DNA from: Gemmatimonadaceae bacterium
GTDB lineage: Bacteria > Gemmatimonadota > Gemmatimonadetes > Gemmatimonadales > Gemmatimonadaceae
Length of the DNA stretch: 64,000 nt
Direction: 5' to 3'
Assembly: GCA_025934775.1 (NCBI GenBank)
Contig: JAICWO010000010.1
Span: forward strand, 124,001 to 188,000
The notes beneath the pieces were generated by a model that saw only the letters and a program-made list of their open reading frames with translations, searched no databases and was not told where the DNA came from. Both the position numbers and the translations under genes were made by a program. This document shows positions 15,769-24,599 of the stretch, piece by piece. Position 1 is the first letter of the stretch. The number at the start of each line of letters is the position of its first letter.

Positions 15769-18275
15769 GGATTGCTCGTCACGCCGCCGGCGTAGGCTTC
15801 GCGCAGATATTCCTTCTCGCTCGCCGCGCCCACGAACAGGTTGTCCGGAAACTTGCGATACCGGAGCATGTCGTCGTAGATGCTCGCGTTGTCGTACGTG
15901 TTGAGCCCCATGCCGGCGAGATACTGCAGCCGGAGGTTGCCGTCGCGATTGAGCTGCGCGTCGGAGAGCCACGGGGCGAGGTCGCGCGCCTGGCCGCCAT
16001 AGGTCGTGAGCAGCGACAGCGCCGAGTTGAAGCCTACCTCGGCCAGTGATTCGCGTACGCGGTCGTAGTCCGGCCGCGCGAGCCGCTGCTGCAACGAGTC
16101 GATGTCGATCGGCTGCGGCGTCGCGTGGCCGGCGAGCAGCACGTCGTAGCCGCGGCCCTGAATGTCGTTGCTCCACACGCTCCCGTCGGGGAACACGTCG
16201 AAGAACGTCGCCAGCTCGCTCTTCACCACGTCGGGGTAGCTCTCGTAGAGCGGCACCCACTGCGTCACGACGCCGCCGGGATTGAGATGCTCTTTCACGA
16301 GCTCGAAATACTCTTTCGTATACAACGTGGCCGCGCCCTTCACCCACGGATGGATCGGGTCGGACGTGATCACGTCGAACTTCTCCTTCGTCGTGAGGAT
16401 GTAGTGCCGCGCGTCGTCGTAGACGATCTCCACGCGCGGGTCGTGCGCGACGTTGTTGTTCTCGCGCGTGAAGTACGTCGACACCACGCGCGGGATCAGC
16501 GGCTCGATCTCGCAGATCACGATCCGCTTGATCCCCGGATACGTCACGAACGAGCCAGCCGTCACGCCCGCGCCAAAGCCCACCACGAGCACCGATTTGG
16601 GATCGTGGTCGAGCAGCGCCGAGATGTGGCCGAGCATTCGCTGAAGCCGCATGTCCTGCGGCAGGCTCGACGCCTCCACCTTGCCGGACACGTGGAAGTT
16701 CCGCGCGCCGCTCTCTTCCTCCGACACCGCGATCGACGAGTTCATCCCCTCGCCGACGTACAGGTACCTGGGCTGCGTCGTGTACGTCGGAAGGAAGCGG
16801 CCATACGCGATCAAGCCGTCGGGCACCTTTGGCACGCTGGTGAGCAGCGCGACCGCGATCGCGAGCGCGACGGCGATCGTCACCAGCGCTGGTTGACCGA
16901 GCGCCGCCTCGGCGCGCGCCGGCGTTCTCGCGCCGCTCGATTCGCTCGCCGCGCCAAAGATCGATCCGAACGCCACCAGCGCCGAGATCGCGGCGATCGC
17001 AATCAGAAGCTGCTCGCCGTGTTGCGTGCCGATCTGCGGAATCACGACCACGCTGAACATGAGCGATCCAATGATCGCCCCAATCGTATTCGCCGCGTAC
17101 ACGCGCGCCACGAGCTTGCCCGCGTCCTGTCCCGGCCCCGCCACCGCCGCGATCGCGAGCGGAAAACTCGCGCCCCACAGGAATGCCGCCGGGAACACCG
17201 CGACCAACGAGCGCACGAGATCCAGCTCGAACGTGATCCACGGACTCGGCGAGAGTTGCGGATTGATCGGCCAGTAGGGCAGCGACTGCGTCGTCATGTA
17301 CGCCGTCCACGCCACGCCGATCGTGAGCAGCATCTGGCTCCAGCCGAGCGCCGCGCGCGGGCGAGGACCGCGGGCGAGCCACGCGCCCGCGCTGCTGCCG
17401 AATCCCAGCCCGATGAGAAATACCGCGAGGATGATCGAGAACGTGTAGACCGACGCGCCGAGCATGAGCGACAGCACGCGCGTCCAGAGCACCTCCGCGC
17501 CGAGGGCGGTGAGCCCCGAGAGGCCGATCGCGAGATAGATCCAATTCGCGCGCGGCGCGGGCGCCGGACCGCTCTCGCCATCGCGCGCTTCCTGCACCGC
17601 CGGTCGATGCGGCGCGCGCTTCGAGAGCGCGTAACCCATCCCGGCGATCGTGAAGTTCACCGCGGCCGCGACGACGGTCGTCGTCGCCATGTCGTGCACG
17701 CGCAGGAGATAGAAGCCCGCGATGAGACACCCGAACACCGCGCCGGCGATGTTGCTCCCGTAGAAGAAGCCCAGCCACGACACGCCGGTCGGTGTGCTTT
17801 CGACCCACCGCGCGATCGCGGGCAGCGTCGCGCCCATGAGGAGCGTCGGGGGCAACAGGCAAATCGCGCAGATCACGCCGCGCCACAGAATGCCGAGCAG
17901 TCCGTGCATCGCGGTCGCCGTGTACACGCCGCCCATGAGCGGGACCACCACGAGCACGATCAACCCGAGCACGCCGATTCCGCCCTCGAGCATCGCGTAG
18001 ATGCGCAGCGGATGCTGCGCCGGCGAGACGAACTGCGGCAGCAGCATGCTCCCGAGACACATGCCGCCCATGAACGTGCCGAGCAGCACGCCGAGCGACA
18101 CGGCGGACGATCCGATCACCAGTTGCAGCAACTGGAACCAGACGATCTCGTAGATCAGCGCCGCGCACCCGCTGCCCACGAAGAGCACGAGCAGGAGCGG
18201 CATGAATCGCTGAGTCGGTGGGAGCGCGAGCGGCTGCGAGCTCGCGTGCGGCTGGCGGGCGGTCTGCTTCGGCAT
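15765..18275 (-). CDS. Fused MFS-like membrane domain / spermidine synthase-like protein
   Basis: An 836-residue protein. The N-terminal half (about residues 25-500) is strongly hydrophobic with a dozen or more predicted helices, beginning FMPLLLVLFVGSGCAALIYE, the common start of fused MFS/spermidine synthases. The C-terminal half has the aminopropyltransferase Rossmann fold: VLVVGFGAGVTAGSF (SAM/dcSAM binding), IVICEIEP, DDARHYILTT and the SDPIHPW active-site region. Such fusions are annotated as polyamine aminopropyltransferases but many have unproven substrates. Start ATG 18275 is used; upstream in-frame codons overlap the divergent LOG gene. The downstream DDAH overlap suggests an arginine/polyamine theme. 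The last 60 residues (YRKFPDNLFVGA...) are a family-typical tail. Confidence 0.88.
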   Translation of the reverse strand: MPKQTARQPHASSQPLALPPTQRFMPLLLVLFVGSGCAALIYEIVWFQLLQLVIGSSAVSLGVLLGTFMGGMCLGSMLLPQFVSPAQHPLRIYAMLEGGIGVLGLIVLVVVPLMGGVYTATAMHGLLGILWRGVICAICLLPPTLLMGATLPAIARWVESTPTGVSWLGFFYGSNIAGAVFGCLIAGFYLLRVHDMATTTVVAAAVNFTIAGMGYALSKRAPHRPAVQEARDGESGPAPAPRANWIYLAIGLSGLTALGAEVLWTRVLSLMLGASVYTFSIILAVFLIGLGFGSSAGAWLARGPRPRAALGWSQMLLTIGVAWTAYMTTQSLPYWPINPQLSPSPWITFELDLVRSLVAVFPAAFLWGASFPLAIAAVAGPGQDAGKLVARVYAANTIGAIIGSLMFSVVVIPQIGTQHGEQLLIAIAAISALVAFGSIFGAASESSGARTPARAEAALGQPALVTIAVALAIAVALLTSVPKVPDGLIAYGRFLPTYTTQPRYLYVGEGMNSSIAVSEEESGARNFHVSGKVEASSLPQDMRLQRMLGHISALLDHDPKSVLVVGFGAGVTAGSFVTYPGIKRIVICEIEPLIPRVVSTYFTRENNNVAHDPRVEIVYDDARHYILTTKEKFDVITSDPIHPWVKGAATLYTKEYFELVKEHLNPGGVVTQWVPLYESYPDVVKSELATFFDVFPDGSVWSNDIQGRGYDVLLAGHATPQPIDIDSLQQRLARPDYDRVRESLAEVGFNSALSLLTTYGGQARDLAPWLSDAQLNRDGNLRLQYLAGMGLNTYDNASIYDDMLRYRKFPDNLFVGAASEKEYLREAYAGGVTSNP

Positions 18276-18393
18276 CTGCTGCGGGGCGAAGGACAGAGCT
18301 GGCGACGGGAGGGGGATGATTCTCTTACGCCCAAGCCCGGCGCAGGGTTGGACCTGTACGCGTTCGATCGGGCACGCTAGGCTTCCGCGCCCC

Positions 18394-18942
18394 ATGCTTT
18401 CGTCTCTCTGCGTGTTCTGCGGCTCCGCGTCAGGCGACTCGCCGGGCTTCGTCGAAGCGGCGCAGACGTTCGGGCGCGAGCTCGCGCGCCGAGAGATCCG
18501 GCTCGTGTACGGCGGCGCGAGCGTTGGCCTCATGGGCGCGCTCGCCGACAGCGTGCTCGCCGCCGGAGGCACGGCGATCGGCGTCATTCCGCATGCGCTC
18601 GTGAAGCGCGAGCTGGCGCACCGCGCCCTTACGGAGCTGCACGAGGTGACGACGATGCACGAGCGCAAGGCGGTGATGGCCGAGCTCGCCGATGCGTTCG
18701 TCGCGCTCCCCGGCGGACTCGGCACGCTCGAGGAGCTGTTCGAGATCTGGACCTGGGGAATGCTCGGCATCCACGACAAACCCTATGGCCTGCTCGACGT
18801 GAACGGATTCTTCGAGCCCCTCATCGCGTTCATCGATCACGCGCGCGACCACGGTTTCATCCGCGACGAGCAGCGCGCGCGCCTCATCGTGGAAACGGAC
18901 GCGAGCCGGCTGCTCGATGCGTTGAGCAGACGGCTCGCGTAA
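18394..18942 (+). CDS. LOG-family (TIGR00730) nucleotide phosphoribohydrolase
   Basis: A 182-residue Rossmann-fold protein of the LOG family, formerly mis-called lysine decarboxylase. It has CVFCGSASG at the N-terminus, LVYGGASVGLMG, the catalytic MHERKA (Arg/Glu) and PGGLGTLEELFEIWTW, the PGGxGTxxE signature. Characterised members release the base from N6-modified AMP (cytokinin riboside monophosphate) or from other nucleoside monophosphates. ATG 18394 gives the conserved start MLSSLCVFCGS. It is divergent from the spermidine synthase-like gene and convergent with the M56 gene, with only 16 bp between their stops. Confidence 0.92.
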   Translation: MLSSLCVFCGSASGDSPGFVEAAQTFGRELARREIRLVYGGASVGLMGALADSVLAAGGTAIGVIPHALVKRELAHRALTELHEVTTMHERKAVMAELADAFVALPGGLGTLEELFEIWTWGMLGIHDKPYGLLDVNGFFEPLIAFIDHARDHGFIRDEQRARLIVETDASRLLDALSRRLA

Positions 18943-18958
18943 CTCCTGACCGTTTGCG

Positions 18959-20623
18959 CTATTTCGACAGCGCGAACTGGAACGGCATCTGGACGAGCTG
19001 CTTGACCGCCTTGCCGCCCACCTGCGCGGGATAGAACCGCATCTTGGGCAGCGCGTGCTTCAGCGACTGCGTGAACAGGTCGTGGGTCGATTTGAGAACT
19101 TTGAACGTCGCCATGTCGGCATAGCCGGAGGTGTCGACCGTGAACTGGGCGAGCACCTCGCCTTCGATGTGCGCGGCGCGCAGCATGTCGGGATATCGCG
19201 GGGCCACATTCCCGGGGTACGGCTGCACCGCCCGTTCGACCTGGAACTCGAAGTACGTCTGGTTGTCGTCCACGTGCGTCGGCGCAATGCCTGCCCGCTG
19301 CATGCGAACCGGTGCCGGCGCGCGCTGCGCCGCGGCCGCTGGCGCATCGGGACGCAGCGGCGTCCCGAGCGCGGTCTTGCTGAGTGAGAACTCGAACGGC
19401 ATCTGCACGACCTGCTTGACCGGCCGATTTCCGACCAATGCCGGTGCGAACTTCATCGTCGCGAGCGACTGCCGCACCGCGGCCGTGAACAGATCGTGCG
19501 TCGAGCGCAGCACTTTGAAGGTGCGCATGTCCACCGTGCTGTCCGGGTCCACCACGAACTGCGCGAGCACTTCGCCCTGGATGTTCGCGCTCCGCAGCAG
19601 ATCCGGGTATCGCGGCGCCGTGCTGCCCGTGATCGGGTGCGCCGTGTTCTCGACTTGAAATTCGTAGTACGTCTGATTCGGTGCCTTCGACGGCGTCGCC
19701 TTCGGACCGGGCGCCGTTGGATTTTCCGTCTGGAGCGAGCACGCGAGGGCGAGCGCGCCGGTGGCGACGAGCACGCCGCCGATCATGCTCGCGCGCACGA
19801 GCCGTTGCGTCGAGCGTTGCATGGCGAGAATCCTCCGTTCGAGTTGACTCGTGGGTTCGGAGAGCATGGGAGCGAAGAGCGTGGGCGCGATCCCGCGCCG
19901 CTGCGCGATCGTGAGCATCAACAGCCCGTAGCGCTCGGGCGTGGGATGCGCCCGCAGCACGCGCGCGTCGCAGTCCATCTCGATCGCGAGCCGCAGCCGA
20001 CGCACGCAGTACCAGAGCGCCACGTTCCACGGCATGAGCGCCGCCGCCAACGCCGCGATGAACAACAGCAGCGGATCGCGCGCGCTGCGATGCTCCTCTT
20101 CGTGCCGCAGCACGAGCGCGCGGAGCGGCGCGTCGAGCGCGAGCGTCCACTCGGGGAGCACCACGTCCATCGCGTGCAGCCCGATCACCGCCGGGCCGAC
20201 GTTGTTGGAGATTCGTACGTGCGCGCCGTCAACCACGCGTGAGGGCCAGTCGCGGCGCGAGCGGCGCAGCGCGATGAGCCCCGTGACCAGCCGCCCGACG
20301 AGCAGCAGCGAGAGCGCGATCCACGCCACGAGCAGCCCACGATCCACGACCGCGGTCAGCGCGGCGCGCAGCGACTGATCGCCCACCACCCGCATCGGCT
20401 GCACCGTGACGGCCCACGGCACAAACGTGGCCGGCGCCGCCGCCTTCGGCAGCAACCGCCGCACGACGTCCGTCAAGGGCCACGCGATCGTCGCGAGCAC
20501 AGCGCCGAACCACACCAGCCGCCGCGCCCAACCGCGCGCTTCCGCCACGCGATCCATCGCCAGCGCCGCGATCGCGACCAGCGCACCGACGAGCGCGGCA
20601 TACGACATCCATGAAGCGATCAT
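18959..20623 (-). CDS. M56 (BlaR1-type) membrane metalloprotease with two tandem TonB-C domains
   Basis: A 554-residue signal-transducing protease. The N-terminal part has helices at about 5-22, 35-52, 95-115 and 190-210 and the M56 zinc motif HEEEH (RHEEEHRSARDP) with the distal acidic segment AIEMDCDARVLRAHP. After a further hydrophobic segment (GGVLVATGALALACS) come two TonB C-terminal-like domains, residues about 315-415 and 460-554, roughly two-thirds identical to each other (APRYPDLLRSANIQGEVLAQF versus APRYPDMLRAAHIEGEVLAQF). Its ATG overlaps the BlaI stop (ATGA), a typical blaI-blaR1 arrangement. In that relay the membrane protease inactivates BlaI on a signal; no penicillin-binding sensor domain is present, so the signal is unknown. 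Confidence 0.9.
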   Translation of the reverse strand: MIASWMSYAALVGALVAIAALAMDRVAEARGWARRLVWFGAVLATIAWPLTDVVRRLLPKAAAPATFVPWAVTVQPMRVVGDQSLRAALTAVVDRGLLVAWIALSLLLVGRLVTGLIALRRSRRDWPSRVVDGAHVRISNNVGPAVIGLHAMDVVLPEWTLALDAPLRALVLRHEEEHRSARDPLLLFIAALAAALMPWNVALWYCVRRLRLAIEMDCDARVLRAHPTPERYGLLMLTIAQRRGIAPTLFAPMLSEPTSQLERRILAMQRSTQRLVRASMIGGVLVATGALALACSLQTENPTAPGPKATPSKAPNQTYYEFQVENTAHPITGSTAPRYPDLLRSANIQGEVLAQFVVDPDSTVDMRTFKVLRSTHDLFTAAVRQSLATMKFAPALVGNRPVKQVVQMPFEFSLSKTALGTPLRPDAPAAAAQRAPAPVRMQRAGIAPTHVDDNQTYFEFQVERAVQPYPGNVAPRYPDMLRAAHIEGEVLAQFTVDTSGYADMATFKVLKSTHDLFTQSLKHALPKMRFYPAQVGGKAVKQLVQMPFQFALSK

Positions 20624-21027
20624 CGCCGTCCTCCTTTCTTGCCTGGTGGCACCTTGCCTGGTGGCGTCTTGCTCGGCGCGAGCAGCTTCCGCAGCCGGCG
20701 CATGTCGTCCGCCGAGAGCGACTCGTCTTCCACGAGTTGCGCGATGAGCTGCTCCGGCGATCCGTGAAACAGCTTGTCGACGATGCGCGTGAGCGCGCTC
20801 CGGCGCGCCGCGCGCCGCGCGATCTTGGGGTGATAGCGGTGCGCCTTCCCCTCGGCGGTGTGCGACACGAGCTCCTTCGCCTCGAGATTGCGCAGGATCG
20901 TGAGCACGGTGGTGTACGCGAGATCCGCCGGCAGTCGGTCGCGCACCTCGGCGACCGTCCCGCTGCCCAGATCCCAGAGCACGCCCATCACGTCCAGCTC
21001 GCGATCGCCCAGCACGAATTCACCCAT
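20620..21027 (-). CDS. BlaI/MecI/CopY-family transcriptional repressor
   Basis: A 135-residue winged-helix repressor. GDRELDVMGVLWDLGSGTV and the recognition region LAYTTVLTILRNLEAKELV are diagnostic of the BlaI (Penicillinase_R) family, followed by the wing HTAEGKAHRYHP and a dimerisation helix set. The C-terminal tail PSKTPPGKVPPGKKGGRR is basic and low-complexity. It heads an operon with the M56 protease. A palindrome just upstream (21039-21060) is the obvious operator and would control both this operon and the divergent PIG-L gene. Confidence 0.93.
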   Translation of the reverse strand: MGEFVLGDRELDVMGVLWDLGSGTVAEVRDRLPADLAYTTVLTILRNLEAKELVSHTAEGKAHRYHPKIARRAARRSALTRIVDKLFHGSPEQLIAQLVEDESLSADDMRRLRKLLAPSKTPPGKVPPGKKGGRR

Positions 21028-21038
21028 GGCTCTGGCCT

Positions 21039-21060
21039 TTCTACTAAGGTGGTAGTAGAA
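21039..21060. promoter_or_regulatory. Candidate BlaI operator palindrome
   Basis: An inverted repeat with 8-bp perfect arms, TTCTACTA - 6 bp - TAGTAGAA, lies 12 bp upstream of the blaI start and 27 bp upstream of the PIG-L start. Its size and dyad form match BlaI/MecI-type operators. The position lets one repressor dimer shut both divergent transcripts. This is inferred from context. Confidence 0.7.
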
Positions 21061-21087
21061 TAAGCCCCGATTGCGACCCTGTCAACT

Positions 21088-23748
21088 ATGAGCATAGCAG
21101 ATCGCCGTTCCGCGCTCCGCCAAACCGTTCTCGCGGCAGCCGGCCTCGTCCTCGCCGCCGCCGTGCGGCTTGGCGCCCAGACGCCGGACGCCATTCAACT
21201 GAAAGGCCTCGTCGACGGGCTCACGGTCACGCCGCGCGTGCTCTTCGTGGCGCTCCGACCCGGCGACGAGAATCTGCCGCTCGTTGCGTGGCTCTCGCGC
21301 GCGCGCCACGTCCAGACCGGCGTACTCTCGCTCACGCGCGGCGAGTCCGCCCCCAACGTCGTCGGGCCCGAGACCGGAATCGCGCTTGGCGCGATTCGCG
21401 TCGAGGAAGCGCTCGCCGCGCGCCGCATCGACGGCGCCGAACAGTTCTTCACGCGCGATTACGATTTTGGCATCGCGCGCGATACCCTGGATGTCTTCAG
21501 GCAGTGGGATCGCGACTCGCTCGTGGGCGACATCGTCACCGTGATCCGCTCGTTCCGGCCGCAAGTCGTCATTACGGAATCCTCTATAGGAACCGAGAAA
21601 CTCGATCCGGAGCTCCAGGTGTTGGCGTCGGTCGCGCGGGACGCATTCGATGCCGCGAACGATTTCCGGCGCTTCCCATTCCAGCGCTTCGGCCCGGGTT
21701 GGCGGCCGAGCAAGCTGTATCGCTATGGCCCGGGGCTCGCCATCGCGACCGACGCGTACGATCCAACCATGGGCCGCACGTACGCCGACCTCGCGCTCGA
21801 CGCGCGCGCGGAGTATCGCTCTCGCGGGCTCGCGAGCGCCGCGCCGCCGCGATCGACGAGCGATCTCGAGCTCGTCGTGCCTGCTCGCTCCGACACCGCC
21901 GTGCGCGAGCAGTCGATCTTCGACGGCGTCGACACCACGTTCATGCCGCTCGGTGCGTACGCGCCGACGACGGTCGCGAGCGCACTGCCGCTGATGATCG
22001 CGTACGCCGATTCGGCGCGGCGCGCCTTCGACATCAACGACTTCGCGGCGGTGGTGGCGCCGCTCGCCCGGTTCGCGCAGCTCGCGACGCGCGCGCGCGG
22101 CGAGCTCGCCTGGTGCCGCCACGCCGCGTTGAGCGCGATGCCGCTCGAGGTGCCGGGCCGCGCGTGCAGCGTCAACACACTCGATCTCGATGCCGCGATC
22201 GATCTCGTTCGACAGCGCGCGACGACGGCGCTCCTGGCCGCCGCCCGCGTGACCGTCGATGCGACGTCGGACCGCGAGCTCGTCGCGCAGTCCGACACCG
22301 GCGTGGTGACCGTTGCGATCGCGAATCATGGCACGCTCCCCATCACGCTCCGCGACGTCTCCGTCTGGGGGAGCATGGACCGCGATTCGGTTGCGATCGT
22401 GATTCCGCCCGACAGTGCGGCCCACGTGATGCGCACCGTCGCCGGCCTCGCGAGCCCGCATCCGTGGTGGATTCAGAATCGATCGCACGGCCGCTTTCCC
22501 GACGCGCTCTCCGCCGCCGACGGTATCGATCGCGCGGGGCTGATCCCTTCGAACCTCACGGTGCCAGGTGTCGCGGTGCCGGAGAACATTCGCCGAGCCA
22601 GCGACGCGAGCGTGACGCTCACCATCGCCGGCGCCACGGTGAGCACGAGCGTCGGCCCCGTCGTGTTCCCATACGCCGATGCCGTCGTCGGCGTGCAGCG
22701 CCGAGCGATCGCCGGCGTGCCGGACGTGTCGCTGCGCTTCGAGCGGGGCCTCCAGTGGATTCCCGAGCACACGAACGTGAAGCGCAACCTGCGGCTGTTC
22801 GTGAGCTCCGCGTCCGATCACGAGCGCTCGTTCACGCCGAAGCCGTACGCGCCCAAGAGCGTGACGATTGACTCCGCCCCGAAGCGGGTGACGCTCGCGC
22901 CCCACGAAGCACGCGATATGGTGTTGAAGATGCGCTCGCGCATGGACAGCACGGAGCGGCACGAATTCGGACTGCCCGGCGTCTTCAGCCAGAGCGGCGC
23001 GTACACGACCGGGTTTCGGACGATTCAGTATTCCTACCTGCCTCCGATCCGGCTGGAGGGGAGCGCTGGCTTCTGGCTGCAGTCCGTGGAGATCCGCGTG
23101 CCGCCCGGGGTGGTGGTCGGGTACGTGGGACTGAACGACGACATCGCCTCAGCGCTCGAGGACGTCGGCGTGCCGCTCGCCGTGATCAAACCCGAAGATC
23201 TGCTCTACGCCGATCTCTCAAAGGTGAACGCGCTCCTCTTCGCGCCGCGCGCCTTCGAAGTCCATCCCGATCTCCTGTCGCAGAGCAGGCGCATTCTCGA
23301 TTTCGTGCGCGGCGGCGGCACCGTCGTCGTGCTTCGCGGTGAGTACGCGACGCTGCAGTCGCGGCTGATGCCATATCCCGTGGCGACGTCGCGGCCGCTG
23401 CCGGCGTACATCACGCAGCCGGACGCCGCGGTCTCGGTCGTCGCGCCCGCCTCGCGGCTGCTCGCGTGGCCCAACGCGATCGGCGACGCGGATTGGAAGG
23501 AATGGGTGAGCGGCCGCGCGCTGTTCGTGCCCACCACCGCCGATCCGCGCTACACGCGCGTGATCGGCCTCGCCGATCCGGGGCAATCAGTAAACAATAA
23601 TTCTATTTTGATCACGAGGCTCGGCAAGGGCGCGTTCGTGTACACGGCGCTCACGCTCGATCAGCAGATCGACGGCGGCGTGCCGGGGGCGCTGCGCTTG
23701 CTCGTGAACCTGCTCGGCGCCGGCGCGATCAGTCCTGCTGCGCGATGA
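21088..23748 (+). CDS. PIG-L deacetylase-family secreted protein, apparently catalytically dead
   Basis: An 886-residue protein with a signal peptide (TVLAAAGLVLAAAVRLGAQ) and a PIG-L-type domain at about residues 45-200: WLSRARHVQTGVLSLTRGE, ALGAIRVEEALAARRIDGAEQ and FFTRDYDFG match the large exported PIG-L group. The zinc motif AHPDDE is replaced by ALRPGDEN, and the usual downstream His pair (GHGHHQ-like) is replaced by IGTEKLDPEL, so the metal site appears lost. The rest holds Ig-like/NEW3-like regions and a C-terminal GATase1-like domain (KVNALLFAPRAFEVH, ILDFVRGGGTVVVLRGEY). It faces blaI across a shared operator. The role is probably binding or regulatory rather than hydrolytic. Confidence 0.82.
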   Translation: MSIADRRSALRQTVLAAAGLVLAAAVRLGAQTPDAIQLKGLVDGLTVTPRVLFVALRPGDENLPLVAWLSRARHVQTGVLSLTRGESAPNVVGPETGIALGAIRVEEALAARRIDGAEQFFTRDYDFGIARDTLDVFRQWDRDSLVGDIVTVIRSFRPQVVITESSIGTEKLDPELQVLASVARDAFDAANDFRRFPFQRFGPGWRPSKLYRYGPGLAIATDAYDPTMGRTYADLALDARAEYRSRGLASAAPPRSTSDLELVVPARSDTAVREQSIFDGVDTTFMPLGAYAPTTVASALPLMIAYADSARRAFDINDFAAVVAPLARFAQLATRARGELAWCRHAALSAMPLEVPGRACSVNTLDLDAAIDLVRQRATTALLAAARVTVDATSDRELVAQSDTGVVTVAIANHGTLPITLRDVSVWGSMDRDSVAIVIPPDSAAHVMRTVAGLASPHPWWIQNRSHGRFPDALSAADGIDRAGLIPSNLTVPGVAVPENIRRASDASVTLTIAGATVSTSVGPVVFPYADAVVGVQRRAIAGVPDVSLRFERGLQWIPEHTNVKRNLRLFVSSASDHERSFTPKPYAPKSVTIDSAPKRVTLAPHEARDMVLKMRSRMDSTERHEFGLPGVFSQSGAYTTGFRTIQYSYLPPIRLEGSAGFWLQSVEIRVPPGVVVGYVGLNDDIASALEDVGVPLAVIKPEDLLYADLSKVNALLFAPRAFEVHPDLLSQSRRILDFVRGGGTVVVLRGEYATLQSRLMPYPVATSRPLPAYITQPDAAVSVVAPASRLLAWPNAIGDADWKEWVSGRALFVPTTADPRYTRVIGLADPGQSVNNNSILITRLGKGAFVYTALTLDQQIDGGVPGALRLLVNLLGAGAISPAAR

Positions 23749-24433
23749 CCGAGACCCGATACCGGATCACCAGCGGCCCATCCTCGCCGGGACGCGTCTC
23801 GGGGTAGAGCGCGATCTGCCAGCCGTGCTCGAGCGGAATGTGCACGCCGCGCGACGGCAAATCATAGAGCAGATTGCCCTGCCCGGCGATGCCGCCGTCG
23901 GGAACGTGCGCGAGCGCCGAGTCCGCGGCCGCGCCGTAAATTCGGGGAAGGGTCGTGCGCACGAGCCGCTCGAACTTCTCCGGAATGCGCGTGCGGATCA
24001 TCGGTGTGTCGAATGACAGCGTGACGATGCTGTCGCTGCGCTCGGCGGTGATGCCGTTGGCGAGCGTCGTGCGGCCCCTGTCGAGCACCGGTGCGACCGG
24101 AGCGTTCGCATGCCGCGGCGCGATGTCGCCCTGTTGCTTCACCATCACCGGCACGGCGCGCGTCGTATCAGGAGTGGAATTCACGGCCACCACCTCGACC
24201 GGCTGTGCGCGGTGCGCCGCTGCCACGAGGCGAGCGCGAATCGCCGTCGCGCCGAACGTGCCGCCCACGAACACCGCGAGCACCGCCACCGACACCGCGC
24301 TGCCGCGCAGCAGCAGCCGCTTGCGCTGCGCCTGTGCGGCGAGCAGCGCCTCGTGGCGACAATGCAAGCACACCGTCGTTCCGGGACGGCGCTCGTGAGT
24401 GCAGATGATCTCGGTTTCCGATTGGGTCGGCAC
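23729..24433 (-). CDS. Membrane protein with N-terminal zinc-ribbon-like motif, unknown function
   Basis: A 234-residue protein. The cytosolic N-terminus carries a compact Cys/His cluster, CTHERRPGTTVCLHCRHE, consistent with a small zinc ribbon, then a basic stretch (AQRKRLLLRG) and one transmembrane helix (SAVSVAVLAVFVGGTFGATAI, about residues 45-65). The remaining 165 residues would be periplasmic, with a beta-rich TonB-C-like appearance near the centre (IPEKFERLVRTTLPRIYG). It overlaps the end of the convergent PIG-L gene by 20 bp. I do not recognise a named family. Confidence 0.7.
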   Translation of the reverse strand: MPTQSETEIICTHERRPGTTVCLHCRHEALLAAQAQRKRLLLRGSAVSVAVLAVFVGGTFGATAIRARLVAAAHRAQPVEVVAVNSTPDTTRAVPVMVKQQGDIAPRHANAPVAPVLDRGRTTLANGITAERSDSIVTLSFDTPMIRTRIPEKFERLVRTTLPRIYGAAADSALAHVPDGGIAGQGNLLYDLPSRGVHIPLEHGWQIALYPETRPGEDGPLVIRYRVSVIAQQD

Positions 24434-24525
24434 GGCCCCTCGCTAGGCGCGGCTACGCGTAGTGTGACGAGTTACGCAAGACCGCGCAACCGCTGATGCC
24501 GCATTTTGTTGAGGCCCGTTGACGG

Positions 24526-24545
24526 CCGGCCAGTCGGCTGGCCGG
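24526..24545 (+). other. GC-rich hairpin in the 5' leader of the DEAD-box gene
   Basis: An 8-bp perfect stem with a TCGG loop (24526-24533 with 24538-24545) sits 55 bp ahead of the helicase ATG. It may be a leader structure of a cold-inducible helicase mRNA or an upstream terminator; no U-run follows. Confidence 0.4.
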
Positions 24546-24599
24546 GGCAGTGGAGCTAAGATTCATTGTATCGGCACACTTTTGACTCACACGGGCGGC

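Noticed and set aside
15769-18168. Long minus-strand N-terminal extension of the DDAH frame (total 1060 residues)
   Set aside because: The extra 800 residues run out of frame through the MFS-spermidine synthase gene and look like shadow sequence; only the last 260 residues are DDAH.
24519-24599. Longer helicase start at TTG 24519
   Set aside because: The added 27 residues contain a hairpin-coding stretch and no conserved sequence; ATG 24600 gives the normal Q-motif spacing.
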